Below, piece by piece: positions 42,578 through 51,852 of a DNA stretch of 64,000 bases (its first letter is position 1; every line of letters begins with the position of its first letter). Source of the stretch: Flavobacterium sp. N2038. Lineage in GTDB: Bacteria; Bacteroidota; Bacteroidia; Flavobacteriales; Flavobacteriaceae. The notes under the pieces were generated by a model that did no database searches, was not told the origin of the DNA, and saw nothing but the letters and a program-made list of their open reading frames with translations. The stretch spans positions 3,534,001 through 3,598,000 of the forward strand of contig NZ_CP110001.1 in NCBI RefSeq assembly GCF_025947185.1, in the 5' to 3' direction. The translations under genes were made by a program, and so were the position numbers.

Positions 42578-43864
42578 TTATTTGTTAATCAATTGTGCTA
42601 ATTGTTTGGTAAGATTTTTTCTTGAATATTGTTGTAAACCAACACCATTGGCTTGTAATTTTCCTTCCAAAAACTGATTATAAAAGTCCAAAATTACACT
42701 TTTTAATTTCGCTTTTTCAGAATAATCAAAAAATACTCCTGTATTGGTTTCTTTTATAATATCTGCAAAATCAGAACCCTGAGGACCAATAGCAATTATT
42801 GGACGATTTGAAACCATATATTCAAACAATTTTCCCGGAATTATACTTTTAGTATCTTCAGAATTAATTTCGATTAAAAGTAAAACCTGAGATTTTTTCT
42901 GATGCGCTATTGCTTCTTTGTGAGAAACATATCCCAAAAGATTCAAATAATCATTCAGTTTAAATTCTGTTACAGAGTCAAGTACTTCCTGGCTTACTGC
43001 ACCAATTAATTTAATTTCAAGATGTGATTTAAAATCCGGAATTTCGTTTGATAATTCAACCAGACATTCCCATAAAAACTTAGGGTTTCGGTCTGATAAA
43101 AACGAACCAATATGTGCCAGTGTAAATTTAGTATCTAAGGTTTGCTTTTCTACATTTTCAATATCGTAACCGTTTGTAATTACTTCAATTGGTTTATTGG
43201 TAATAGCCTGAAATTCTGCTTTTGTAGTTTTACTGGTTACAATAACAGTATCTGCAGAATTAAGTACTTTATGTTCTAATTGTTTGTGTTTTTTATCTGC
43301 ATAACCAGACAGACGTAATGCTTTATGATATCCAATAGTAGTCCATGGATCACGAAAATCGGCAAACCATTTTACATTTAGTTTTTCTTTTAATTCTAAT
43401 CCGATTAAATGCAAACTATGCGGAGGTCCGGACGTAACAATCGTATCAATATTATTTTCTCTGATATATTTTTCGAGATAAGAAACGGATGGTTTTACCC
43501 AAAAAACACGTGCATCCGGAATAAAAAGATTTCCACGAACCCAAAGAAAGGTTTTATCTAAAAATGTTTGTTTCTTTTTATGTGGAAAAATTCCGGAGCT
43601 AATTTTCTTGGTTTTATTTTTAGAAAACATAGAAGCCAATTGGTATGGCTCCCATATTTTATTTTTAAGAACAATTACTTTATCAGATATCTCACTTACC
43701 AAACCTTCATCTACAATTGGATAAGTCGGATTTTCCGGAACATAAACAATAGGCTGAATATCAAAATCAGGAAGGTATTTTACAAATTTTAACCAGCGTT
43801 GTACTCCTGGTCCTCCTGCTGGTGGGAAGTAATAAGTTATTATTAAAAGTTTTTTTTGTTCCAA
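42578..43864 (-). CDS. Glycosyltransferase family 4-like protein
   Basis: This 428-residue protein has the GT-B fold of GT4 enzymes. The N-terminal domain starts LLIITYYFPPAGGPGVQRWL (glycine-rich loop) and contains IVTSGPPHSLHLIGLELK and WFADFRDPW. The C-terminal domain contains TLAHIGSFLSDRNPKFLWE and the nucleotide-sugar site IPGKLFEYMVSNRPIIAIGP with Glu and Gly of the family signature. It would add a sugar to a surface polysaccharide. The next gene in the transcript is the flippase. Confidence 0.88.
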   Translation of the reverse strand: MEQKKLLIITYYFPPAGGPGVQRWLKFVKYLPDFDIQPIVYVPENPTYPIVDEGLVSEISDKVIVLKNKIWEPYQLASMFSKNKTKKISSGIFPHKKKQTFLDKTFLWVRGNLFIPDARVFWVKPSVSYLEKYIRENNIDTIVTSGPPHSLHLIGLELKEKLNVKWFADFRDPWTTIGYHKALRLSGYADKKHKQLEHKVLNSADTVIVTSKTTKAEFQAITNKPIEVITNGYDIENVEKQTLDTKFTLAHIGSFLSDRNPKFLWECLVELSNEIPDFKSHLEIKLIGAVSQEVLDSVTEFKLNDYLNLLGYVSHKEAIAHQKKSQVLLLIEINSEDTKSIIPGKLFEYMVSNRPIIAIGPQGSDFADIIKETNTGVFFDYSEKAKLKSVILDFYNQFLEGKLQANGVGLQQYSRKNLTKQLAQLINK

Positions 43865-43904
43865 TTTATTATTTAATTTCTTAAAAAAAATCTGTTTAAA
43901 TAGA

Positions 43905-44378
43905 TTAAGTATTTTCTTTATTCTCGTTGTTCACCTTCTCTAATTCTTCAATATCCAGAATATCTTTTGGTCTATTGGCTGCTTTTTTTGCAATAATCAA
44001 ACTTTCATAATCAATAAAATAAACTGGAGTTTCCCCTATTTTTACGATTGTCGCATCTTCCAATAATGATGAAAAAGATTTATTTTCTAAACCTTTTACT
44101 GCTGTCATTATATCCAATCTTAATCCGAAACTTAATGTAAAATCAGTCCAGCCTGGAATAAATTGCATGGTTTCAATTGTTTCAAAGTCACCTAAATTTA
44201 TTGATCTTAGAGCTTTTCTTAAATTTACTCTATTTTCAAATGTATCTTCCAGATAAATATCTATATCTCCAGTATTCCTATTATAACCATAAATATTTAC
44301 TGCAAACCCGCCAATAGTTATGTATTTAACTTTGTTTTCGAAAAAACTATTCCAAATGGCAATTATTTGCTCATTCAT
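43905..44378 (-). CDS. DUF6036-like nucleotidyltransferase
   Basis: This 157-residue protein has the nucleotidyltransferase core: GGFAVNIYGYNRNTGDIDIY (about residues 22-41) with Gly-Gly and the Asp-x-Asp metal ligands. The third acidic residue is likely in GLRLDIMTAV (Asp, about residue 88). The tail includes FIDYESLIIAKKAANRPKDI, typical of the AbiEii/DUF6036 group. Such proteins are often partners in toxin-antitoxin or defence modules. The ATG overlaps the TGA of the gene at 44375-44542 (ATGA), so the two are translated together. Confidence 0.75.
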   Translation of the reverse strand: MNEQIIAIWNSFFENKVKYITIGGFAVNIYGYNRNTGDIDIYLEDTFENRVNLRKALRSINLGDFETIETMQFIPGWTDFTLSFGLRLDIMTAVKGLENKSFSSLLEDATIVKIGETPVYFIDYESLIIAKKAANRPKDILDIEELEKVNNENKENT

Positions 44379-44542
44379 CGTTTTTTAGATTGAATTATTT
44401 TTGCTGTTTTTATAGTATATGAAACTTCTATAATAGCCATTAATCTCTCTAATCTTTCTAAATAAGAAAGTGATTTAATTTCCGCAATTCTTTTAGCTTC
44501 CAATTCCTTTGGACTACCAAAATTTAATAAAATATCTTTCAT
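44375..44542 (-). CDS. 55-residue partner of the nucleotidyltransferase
   Basis: An ATG at 44542 opens a 55-codon frame beginning MKDILLNFGSPKELEAKRIA and ending AKIIQSKKR, then TGA inside the start codon of the nucleotidyltransferase gene. The protein is mostly helical and charged (EIKSLSYLERLERLMAIIEV) and could bind the following protein. Close translational coupling supports a real gene. No known family is recognised. Confidence 0.6.
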   Translation of the reverse strand: MKDILLNFGSPKELEAKRIAEIKSLSYLERLERLMAIIEVSYTIKTAKIIQSKKR

Positions 44543-44614
44543 TGTTTAGCTTTTAAAACAGGTTAAACAAAGATACAAAATCATCTAACAGTAAATTATT
44601 CTAAAAAAAGGCTT

Positions 44615-47047
44615 TTATTTTTCAATTTTTGTTCTCTTTCTCTCAAAATAAATTCCACCTATTAAAAGCAGTAACATTATAATTGAACTTATTAAAGTTA
44701 TTGTTCCACCGGTTTTAATTACCTGAGGCTCAAATTTAAATTCAATAGTATGTTTTCCACCCGGAACTTCCATTGCTCTTAACACATAATCAACAGGGAA
44801 ATGATCTGTCAACTGTCCGTCGATATAAGCATTCCAGCCATTTTTATAGTACATCTCAGAAAATACAGCTAAACCATCTTTTCCGTTATTTGATTGGTAT
44901 TTAATATAATTTGGCTTGTATTCAACTACTTTAATCGTTCCGGTAGTGTCCCATTGTTTTTTCATTCGGGCACTTTTAAATTTACCTTCATGCTCACGAA
45001 CATTAAAAACGGCCACTTTTTTAGTATCAATATGATCTAATGCTTTCATTACATCATCTGGCTTATTAACCAATTTTACAGAACTTACAAACCAAGCATT
45101 TCCGTTTACTTCAGGATTTATAGTCGGAATTTCATTTCCTTCTTTATCTGTTTGTATTACGTACTTAACATTTAACATATTGAGCACTTCCAGATTACCT
45201 TTACTAATTTGATAATCATACAACTGTTGCATTCTTCTAGGTCTTACAGCACTGTAACCTCCAATGGTTTTATGAAAATAAGACGATCTTCCCTGCAATT
45301 GTCCCTGCGGATCAAATACACGGTAAACCGAAGTATCTTTTAAAATCTGAGCATCTGTTGGTGTTTCCTGAAATGGTGCAGCAATCTGAACCGGGCTTAC
45401 AAAATCTTTTGCTGAAACGTATTTTTTATCTACAAAGAATAAATCAAAAATCATTAAAACAGCCACAATAATTAAAGCAGTTGTCTGAGAGAATTTGTTT
45501 TTGATAAACAGCCATAGAACTCCAAAAGTCACTACGATAAAAAATCCGGAACGAAGTAAATCTGCAGAGTATAAAGACATTCTGTCTTCTTTTAATGCAT
45601 CGACAAAACCTGGTCCATAACTTTCTAAATAAGCTTTATCGTTCATTCCTGTAAAGTGGAAGAAGCCTTTTGCAAAAACTAAAATCAATAAAACTCCAAG
45701 TCCAAAAACTCCTGTTTGTATCAACGCTTTTTGTTGTAATTTAGGCTCATCTTTAGCTTTAAAAAACGATTGTAATCCCATAACTGCAAGTACAGGGAAA
45801 CATAATTCTAATATCACCTGAATAGAAGATACGGCTCTAAACTTATCGTACATAGGAACATATTCAATAAAGAAATCTGTTAGCAACGAAAAGTTTTTAC
45901 CCCATGAAAGCATTAAAGTAAATAATGCTCCTGAAAGAAATACATATTTAATTTTTCTTTCATCGATAAACAAGGCCAAGACTGCCAAAAAGAAAACCAC
46001 AACCCCAATATATGCCGGTGCAGAAACAATTGGCTGATCTCCCCAATACGTTGGCATACCAGAAACAAAATCTTCTGCCTGAGTTGACGGAACTCCTTGT
46101 TCTACCATAAAAGCATACATACGACTGTCTGTACCTACATTTTCATGGCTTGATCCTCCAAAAATTCTCGGAGCTATTAAATTTAAACTTTCTGCTATTC
46201 CATAACTATATTCTGTAATGTAGTCTGTTGTCATGGCTGCGGTTGTCAGATTTTTTGATCCGTCGGGATTAAACGTTAACTCGCTTTTATCGCGGATACT
46301 GTATTTAGCATATTCGCTCGTTGCCAATAAATTACCCGCATTAGCACCAAGAGCAAGAATTCCTGCTACTGCCAAAACTCCAATAGAAGTTAAAAGTGGT
46401 TTATATTCTTTTTCTTTTATAAAATTGAAAGCAAAATAACCGGAAAGAATCAATAAGAAAATCAATAAATAATAGGTCATTTGAAAGTGGTTTGCATTAA
46501 TTTCTAATGCAACTGCAAACATGGTGAGCAAACCTCCCCAAATATACTTTTTCTGAAAAACCAGTATAAAACCTGCAATAACCAATGGCATATAAGCAAT
46601 CGCATGTGCTTTTGCATTATGTCCAACACCCAGAATAATAATCAAATAGGTAGAAAAACCAAAGGCAATTGCACCAATAAATGCTTTTAAAGGATCTGTC
46701 TTTAAAACCAGTAACAATCCATAAAAACCTAAGAAGTATAGAAATAAATAGTCAGCAGGACGCGGTAAGAAACGTAGAACATCATCAATTTTACCAATAA
46801 AATCGTTTGGATAATTTGCCCCTAACTGGTAGGTTGGCATACCACCAAAAGCAGAATTGGTCCAATATGGTTCTGTTTTTTCAGCTGCGCGGAAGTCATT
46901 TTGCTCCTTTGCCATTCCCGTATATTGTGCAATATCGGACTGAAAGATTTGTTTTCCTTGCAGAACAGGATAAAAATAAATTAATGATACGAGAATAAAG
47001 CCCAAAACTACAAGGGCATGCGGATAAAACTTATTTACTATTTTCAA
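44615..47047 (-). CDS. YfhO-family multi-pass membrane protein
   Basis: This 810-residue protein has about 13 membrane helices and the YfhO pattern: an N-terminal helix (HALVVLGFILVSLIYFYPVL) with QSDIAQYTGMAKEQ, helices through the middle, an extracytoplasmic beta domain near the C-terminus (about 545-770, GYSAVRPRRMQQLYDYQISK and VFSEMYYKNGWNAYIDG) and a final helix. In Firmicutes YfhO is used in teichoic acid glycosylation; here a role in surface glycan or lipid modification is inferred. It is on the same strand as the glycosyltransferase cluster. Confidence 0.82.
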   Translation of the reverse strand: MKIVNKFYPHALVVLGFILVSLIYFYPVLQGKQIFQSDIAQYTGMAKEQNDFRAAEKTEPYWTNSAFGGMPTYQLGANYPNDFIGKIDDVLRFLPRPADYLFLYFLGFYGLLLVLKTDPLKAFIGAIAFGFSTYLIIILGVGHNAKAHAIAYMPLVIAGFILVFQKKYIWGGLLTMFAVALEINANHFQMTYYLLIFLLILSGYFAFNFIKEKEYKPLLTSIGVLAVAGILALGANAGNLLATSEYAKYSIRDKSELTFNPDGSKNLTTAAMTTDYITEYSYGIAESLNLIAPRIFGGSSHENVGTDSRMYAFMVEQGVPSTQAEDFVSGMPTYWGDQPIVSAPAYIGVVVFFLAVLALFIDERKIKYVFLSGALFTLMLSWGKNFSLLTDFFIEYVPMYDKFRAVSSIQVILELCFPVLAVMGLQSFFKAKDEPKLQQKALIQTGVFGLGVLLILVFAKGFFHFTGMNDKAYLESYGPGFVDALKEDRMSLYSADLLRSGFFIVVTFGVLWLFIKNKFSQTTALIIVAVLMIFDLFFVDKKYVSAKDFVSPVQIAAPFQETPTDAQILKDTSVYRVFDPQGQLQGRSSYFHKTIGGYSAVRPRRMQQLYDYQISKGNLEVLNMLNVKYVIQTDKEGNEIPTINPEVNGNAWFVSSVKLVNKPDDVMKALDHIDTKKVAVFNVREHEGKFKSARMKKQWDTTGTIKVVEYKPNYIKYQSNNGKDGLAVFSEMYYKNGWNAYIDGQLTDHFPVDYVLRAMEVPGGKHTIEFKFEPQVIKTGGTITLISSIIMLLLLIGGIYFERKRTKIEK

Positions 47048-47099
47048 TTTAGGCTGGTTTGGGTTAAATGATGAATCCTATTAATTTTAGGACACAAAC

Positions 47100-47384
47100 T
47101 TAATCTATTTCTTCGTAATCAACATACTCACCAACTTTTTTGGTTTCACGAGGATTTTTTTCATTGGCCGTATTAATAATTATTTCATCATTATTTCTAC
47201 GCGTATTTTGCCATGAATTATCCTGGCTGTATTGTTGTTGTCTCGAAAAATTCTCTCCTGCCTTTTCAACTGCTTTTTTAACCAGTACCGGTAAAAAAAT
47301 TCTAGCCAAAAATTTAAAAATATAATAAAAAGCTATAACCCACATAATGGTTTTTAGCAAACCTGAAAATGACGCTTCTTGCAT
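47100..47384 (-). CDS. DUF4834-family small membrane protein
   Basis: This 94-residue protein has an N-terminal hydrophobic segment (LLKTIMWVIAFYYIFKFLAR at about residues 9-28), a Gln/Asn-rich middle and the conserved end KKVGEYVDYEEID. That pattern corresponds to DUF4834, found in Bacteroidota, function unknown. It is upstream of the YfhO gene in the same direction with a 52-base gap. Confidence 0.75.
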   Translation of the reverse strand: MQEASFSGLLKTIMWVIAFYYIFKFLARIFLPVLVKKAVEKAGENFSRQQQYSQDNSWQNTRRNNDEIIINTANEKNPRETKKVGEYVDYEEID

Positions 47385-47464
47385 AACTGTATAATTTTTG
47401 CCAAAATTAATAAATCCGTTGTTTAAAATTAAATTAACAATCTTAAATAAATAATAAAATATCT

Positions 47465-47472
47465 TACATTTG
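47465..47472 (+). promoter_or_regulatory. Candidate -7 element (TACATTTG)
   Basis: TACATTTG is a good TAnnTTTG match 36 bases before the ATG at 47509. No clear -33 box is present. Confidence 0.45.
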
Positions 47473-47508
47473 AAATGCGTTATAGCTTTTTAATAAAAAA
47501 ATACATTT

Positions 47509-48477
47509 ATGTTGAAAATTAAAAACTTACTCTTTACCACTCTATTTTTTATTCCACAACTTTTCTTTGCACAATACACCGATGTGATTAATTCTAACCG
47601 TCCAGGCGAAACCATGTCTGCTTATGCCGTTGGAAAATCTGTAATTCAGGCCGAATTTGGCGTTTATGGCATCAAAGAAAAACATGATTTATTAGATTAT
47701 GACGCCAGCGGTTTCGGAACCGATTTAACCCTGAGATATGGTGCTTTTCTTGAAAAATTGGAGTTTATAGTAGATCTTCAATATCAAATGGAGAATTATG
47801 ATACTCCATATACCAGCTATAAAAAAAACAATTTCAGACAGACCGTTTTAGGAGCTAAATATCTTATTTACGATCCTTATAAAAACTATAAGAAAGAAGC
47901 TAACATTTATAGCTATAAAGCCAACCGTAATTTTCAATGGCGCGAATTTATTCCTGCTGTTTCTGTCTTTGCAGGAGCAAATTTTGTTGGAGCTGATAAT
48001 CCGTATTATTTTTCTCCAGACGGAGCAATTTCTCCTAAGATTTCGTTGATTACCCAAAACTTGTTCGGAGGCGGATCCTGGGTTTTTGTAACCAACATTA
48101 TTGCTGATTATATTGGTACTGATTACCCAAGTTACGGATATATATTAACTTTGACGCACGGATTTAACGACCATTGGTCTGGTTTTATTGAAAATCAGGG
48201 CTACAAAAGTGATTTTTACAGCGATGCAATTGTTCGTGGAGGTGCTGCTTACCTGCTTTCACCAAATATGCAGGTGGATGCTTCTATAAGTACTAACTTT
48301 AAAAATACGCCATCTATTTTATATGGCGGAGTTGGTATCTCATGGCGCTATGATGGCTGGTATAAGGAAAAACAAATTGAAGCTAAAAACAGAGACAGAT
48401 CAAAAAAGAATCCTGAAAACGAAAAAGAAATTGACTATCAGGAAAAAGAAAGAAAGCGTAAAGCTAAATACGAATAA
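47509..48477 (+). CDS. Outer-membrane beta-barrel transporter-like protein
   Basis: This 322-residue protein has a signal peptide (LLFTTLFFIPQLFFAQ) and a sequence of alternating amphipathic strands compatible with a beta-barrel, with family motifs SNRPGETMSAYAVGKSVIQA (about residues 27-46) and LGAKYLIYDPY. It resembles the MetA-pathway phenol-degradation/transporter barrel family. The last about 40 residues are very charged (KNRDRSKKNPENEKEIDYQ) and may lie in the periplasm. The transported compound is unknown. Confidence 0.65.
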   Translation: MLKIKNLLFTTLFFIPQLFFAQYTDVINSNRPGETMSAYAVGKSVIQAEFGVYGIKEKHDLLDYDASGFGTDLTLRYGAFLEKLEFIVDLQYQMENYDTPYTSYKKNNFRQTVLGAKYLIYDPYKNYKKEANIYSYKANRNFQWREFIPAVSVFAGANFVGADNPYYFSPDGAISPKISLITQNLFGGGSWVFVTNIIADYIGTDYPSYGYILTLTHGFNDHWSGFIENQGYKSDFYSDAIVRGGAAYLLSPNMQVDASISTNFKNTPSILYGGVGISWRYDGWYKEKQIEAKNRDRSKKNPENEKEIDYQEKERKRKAKYE

Positions 48478-48525
48478 AATTTAAATTAAACACCTCTAAA
48501 TAAGAGACACTTATAATATCACTGA

Positions 48526-49644
48526 ATGATTACAATTAAAGAAGCTAAAACAAAAAAAGAACTAACCGACTATATCAAGTTTCCGTTTTCACTATATAAA
48601 GACAACCCATATTGGGTACCGCCTATTATTGCTGATGAACTGGAATCTTTTGATAAAACAAAAAACCCTGCTTTTGATAACGCCGAAGCCTATTTTTATA
48701 TAGCATACAAAGGCAATCAGATCGTTGGAAGAATTACCGCAATAATCAATTGGGCAGAAGTAAATAATCAACATAAAAGAAAAGTTCGTTTTGGCTGGTT
48801 TGATGTAATTGATGATATTGAAGTAACAAAAGCATTACTCGAAAAAGTATACGAATTAGGCCGAAAACACAATCTGGAGCATGCAGAAGGCCCAATGGGA
48901 TTTTCTAATTTAGACAAAGTTGGAGTACTTACAGAAGGTTATGATCAAATGGGAACTATGATTACCTGGTACAATAACCCTTATTACGTAACACATTTTG
49001 AACAATTAGGCTTTCAGGTTGAAAAACAATATATCGAAAGTGTTTTTCCTTTTTCAAATGTTAAACCAGAATTTTTCCTTAAAGCACAGGAATTAATCAA
49101 AAAAAGATACGGTTTAAAGTCCCTTACTTTTACTAAAACAAAAGACATTATGCCTCATGTAGACAAAATGTTTGATTTGTTTAATGAATCATATGAAAAA
49201 CTGGCTTCTTTTGTGGCCATTTCTGATGTTCAGAAAGAATACTTCAAAAAGAAATATATTAGCTTTATTAATCCGGAATACATCAAATTTGTAGTGGATA
49301 AAGACGATAAACTAGTCGCTTTTAGCATTGTGATGCCGAGTTTTTCTGAAGCATTACAAAAAGCAAAAGGAAAATTATTTCCGTTTGGATTTATTCATTT
49401 ACTGAGAGCAAGAAAAAAGAGTAAAGATGTCGTTTTTTACTTAATCGGAGTTCATCCGGAATATCAAAATAAAGGGGTTACAGCTATTATTTTTGATGAA
49501 TATTATAAAACTTTTTCAGAGAAAGGAATTCAAACCTGCATTAGAACTCCTGAATTATTAGAAAACAATGCGATTCATTTACTTTGGAAAAATTTTGATC
49601 CCAAAATTCACTGTCAGAGAAAGACTTATTTGAAATATTTGTAA
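48526..49644 (+). CDS. GNAT-fold acetyltransferase-like protein
   Basis: This 372-residue protein has two GNAT-like halves. In the C-terminal half FYLIGVHPEYQNKGVTAIIF (about residues 304-323) contains a Q-N-K-G-V form of the acetyl-CoA-binding R/QxxGxA loop. The N-terminal half has IVGRITAIIN and HAEGPMGFSNLDKVGVL. Members are widespread in Bacteroidota, mostly uncharacterised. It lies 48 bases after the barrel gene and may be cotranscribed. Confidence 0.65.
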   Translation: MITIKEAKTKKELTDYIKFPFSLYKDNPYWVPPIIADELESFDKTKNPAFDNAEAYFYIAYKGNQIVGRITAIINWAEVNNQHKRKVRFGWFDVIDDIEVTKALLEKVYELGRKHNLEHAEGPMGFSNLDKVGVLTEGYDQMGTMITWYNNPYYVTHFEQLGFQVEKQYIESVFPFSNVKPEFFLKAQELIKKRYGLKSLTFTKTKDIMPHVDKMFDLFNESYEKLASFVAISDVQKEYFKKKYISFINPEYIKFVVDKDDKLVAFSIVMPSFSEALQKAKGKLFPFGFIHLLRARKKSKDVVFYLIGVHPEYQNKGVTAIIFDEYYKTFSEKGIQTCIRTPELLENNAIHLLWKNFDPKIHCQRKTYLKYL

Positions 49645-49683
49645 AAATGTAAAATATTTTGCACTGCAATTTTAAAAACATAA

Positions 49684-49717
49684 AAAAATCCATTCGTCCC
49701 TAAACGAATGGATTTTT
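49684..49717. terminator. Bidirectional terminator, first of a twin pair
   Basis: AAAAATCCATTCGT pairs perfectly with ACGAATGGATTTTT (14 base pairs, six-base loop), with A/T tracts at both ends. It serves the convergent genes at 49644 and 49738. Nearly the same stem occurs at 50264. Confidence 0.9.
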
Positions 49718-49737
49718 CATTAAAATAAAAACGCTGT

Positions 49738-50220
49738 TTACTCTACTTTGCAATCTACTTTGGTTAAAGTATTTTTCTGGTCAAATTTTAACTTTGTCTT
49801 ATCTTTAAAAGTAACTTTATCGTTTGCAGCTGCCACATCTCCGTAGCCTTCAATAAAAGCACCATCTTTTTGCAAAAAAGCAACTTCCCTTACAGAAGAA
49901 ACTCCTTCAGATACAAAAGTATAATCAGCTATAAGCGTATCGCCTTTCATATTCCCAATCAAAGTACCTTCATTTTTATCTTTTCCGACCAAATTATAGC
50001 TTAATTTTCCATTTACCTCCTGATGAGAATTTACATTAAAACTCATCGCGATAACACTCCCGTTTAATTTCCACTCATAACATTGATCGCCTGCCGGCTC
50101 AACGATTTCAGCTTCTTTTGGAGCTTTTGGTTCAATTTGTACAGGTTCGGTGTCAGTTGCTTTTTTGCACGAAATAAGAACTGTCAAAATAAGGGTTGTT
50201 ATAATTACTGCTTTTTTCAT
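49738..50220 (-). CDS. Putative lipoprotein of unknown function
   Basis: This 160-residue protein has a lipoprotein signal (LILTVLISCKKA, Cys at about 18), then a Pro/Glu-rich linker and a beta-rich domain (CYEWKLNGSVIAMSFNVNSH, NGKLSYNLVGKDKNEGTLIG, DKVTFKDKTKLKFD). The two cysteines CYEW and VDCKVE may form a disulfide. No family is recognised. It is bracketed by two terminators with the same stem. Confidence 0.65.
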   Translation of the reverse strand: MKKAVIITTLILTVLISCKKATDTEPVQIEPKAPKEAEIVEPAGDQCYEWKLNGSVIAMSFNVNSHQEVNGKLSYNLVGKDKNEGTLIGNMKGDTLIADYTFVSEGVSSVREVAFLQKDGAFIEGYGDVAAANDKVTFKDKTKLKFDQKNTLTKVDCKVE

Positions 50221-50263
50221 AATGCTTTATTTTGTTGATTATAATATAAAGTTACCTTAAATA

Positions 50264-50298
50264 AAAAAAATCCATTCGCATAACGAATGGATTTTTTT
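50264..50298. terminator. Bidirectional terminator, second of a twin pair
   Basis: AAAAAAATCCATTCG (50264-50278) pairs with CGAATGGATTTTTTT (50284-50298). It follows the alpha-oxoamine synthase gene and shares the ATCCATTCG stem with the terminator at 49684. Confidence 0.9.
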
Positions 50299-50336
50299 AC
50301 ATAATTCCCACTAAAGGAATCTATTTTTATACTTCA

Positions 50337-51596
50337 TTACGAAACGTCAACTGTTGTACGTTCTGCAATTTCTTTATAAGTTCCGTTAACTAATTTCTCA
50401 CGAATTGCTTCGAAAGCTGTTAATGTTTCATCAATATCAGCTAAAGTATGAGAAGCTGTTGGAATCATTCTCAACAAGATAATTCCTTTTGGAATAACAG
50501 GATAAACAACAATAGAAAGGAAAATACCGTAGTTTTCTCTTAAATCATTTACCATTACCATTGCTTCAGGAATACTTCCTTCTAAGTAAACCGGAGTGAT
50601 ACAAGTATTTGTATCTCCGATATTAAATCCTTTTTCTTTAAGACCGTTTTGCAATGCATTTACGTTTTCCCAAAGTTTATCTTTAATAGCCGAAGATTTA
50701 CGTAATAACTCTAAACGCTTCAAAGAACCAACAGTTTGAATCATTGGTAATGCTTTAGCAAACATTTGAGAACGTAGGTTATACTTTAAATAATCAATAA
50801 CTGTTTTATCAGCCGCTACAAAAGCTCCAATATTAGCCATAGATTTTGCAAAAGTAGAGAAGTAAACATCAATATCTGCCTGAACTCCCTGCTCTTCACC
50901 TGCTCCGGCACCAGTTTTACCTAATGTTCCAAAACCATGTGCATCATCAACCAATAAACGGAAATTGTATTTTTGCTTTAATGCAACAATTTCTTTTAAT
51001 TTTCCTTGTTGTCCGCGCATTCCAAAAACACCTTCGGTAATAAATAAAATACCTCCACCAGTTTCTTCTGCCATTTTAGTAGCACGCTGCAGATTTTTCT
51101 CCATACTTTCCAAATCATTGTGTTTGTATGTGAAACGTTTACCCATGTGTAAACGAACACCATCAATGATACAAGCATGTGAATCTACATCATAAACAAT
51201 AATGTCATTTTTAGTAACCAGAGCGTCAATAATAGACACCATTCCCTGGTAACCAAAATTCAATAAATAAGCAGATTCTTTCATTACGAACTCAGCTAAT
51301 TCATTTTCTAATTGTTCGTGGTACGTAGTGTGTCCAGACATCATACGAGCTCCCATTGGATAAGCTGCACCAAACTGAATTGCTGCATCTGTATCTGCCT
51401 GACGAACTTCCGGATGATTTGCTAAACCTAAATAATCATTTAAACTCCAGTTTAAAATATTTTTTCCGTGAAAAGTCATTCGAGGACCCAACTCTCCTTC
51501 TAACTTTGGGAAAACATAATAACCTTCTGCCTGAGAAGCCCATTTTCCTAAAGGTCCTTTATTGTCCTGAATTCTTTCGAATAAATCTTTTACCAT
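50337..51596 (-). CDS. PLP-dependent alpha-oxoamine synthase, probable serine palmitoyltransferase
   Basis: This 419-residue fold-type I PLP enzyme belongs to the group of serine palmitoyltransferase, KBL and BioF. The PLP Lys is in FSTFAKSMANIGAF (about residue 246); VDDAHGFGTLG holds the cofactor-binding Asp and His; GHTTYHEQLENELAEF and SHACIIDGVRLH are typical of the group. Bacteroidota make sphingolipids and the Bacteroides serine palmitoyltransferase is of this type, so the first step of sphinganine synthesis is the best guess; 2-amino-3-ketobutyrate CoA ligase is an alternative. No threonine dehydrogenase gene is next to it. Confidence 0.75.
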   Translation of the reverse strand: MVKDLFERIQDNKGPLGKWASQAEGYYVFPKLEGELGPRMTFHGKNILNWSLNDYLGLANHPEVRQADTDAAIQFGAAYPMGARMMSGHTTYHEQLENELAEFVMKESAYLLNFGYQGMVSIIDALVTKNDIIVYDVDSHACIIDGVRLHMGKRFTYKHNDLESMEKNLQRATKMAEETGGGILFITEGVFGMRGQQGKLKEIVALKQKYNFRLLVDDAHGFGTLGKTGAGAGEEQGVQADIDVYFSTFAKSMANIGAFVAADKTVIDYLKYNLRSQMFAKALPMIQTVGSLKRLELLRKSSAIKDKLWENVNALQNGLKEKGFNIGDTNTCITPVYLEGSIPEAMVMVNDLRENYGIFLSIVVYPVIPKGIILLRMIPTASHTLADIDETLTAFEAIREKLVNGTYKEIAERTTVDVS

Positions 51597-51791
51597 AATA
51601 TAGTGTAGTAATTTTTTTAACTTAAATCAGCGAGCAAAAATAATCATTATTAATTTAAAATGAAGACCCTCATTTATTTTTATTAAAAATAAATCATGTT
51701 AAAATTATTAACAAGATTAAACTTAAAATTATTCTTTTACAATTCTAATTTAATGATATATTTATCTCTAAACCATGATTTTTATCATAAT

Positions 51792-51811
51792 AAAAGATAA
51801 AATTGTCTTTT
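51792..51811 (+). promoter_or_regulatory. Palindromic operator before nirK
   Basis: AAAAGATAAAATTGTCTTTT matches the WAAAGATAnnTTTGTCTTTW palindrome found before norB and the Rrf2 gene. Its core TAAAATTG differs from the -7 consensus TAnnTTTG at one base; another -7 box, TATTTTTG, starts at its last base (51811-51818). It lies inside the long open frame that begins at 51775, which argues for the later nirK start. Confidence 0.65.
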
Positions 51812-51852
51812 ATTTTTGGTCCATATTTAAACAAAAGCAAAACCACAATATT

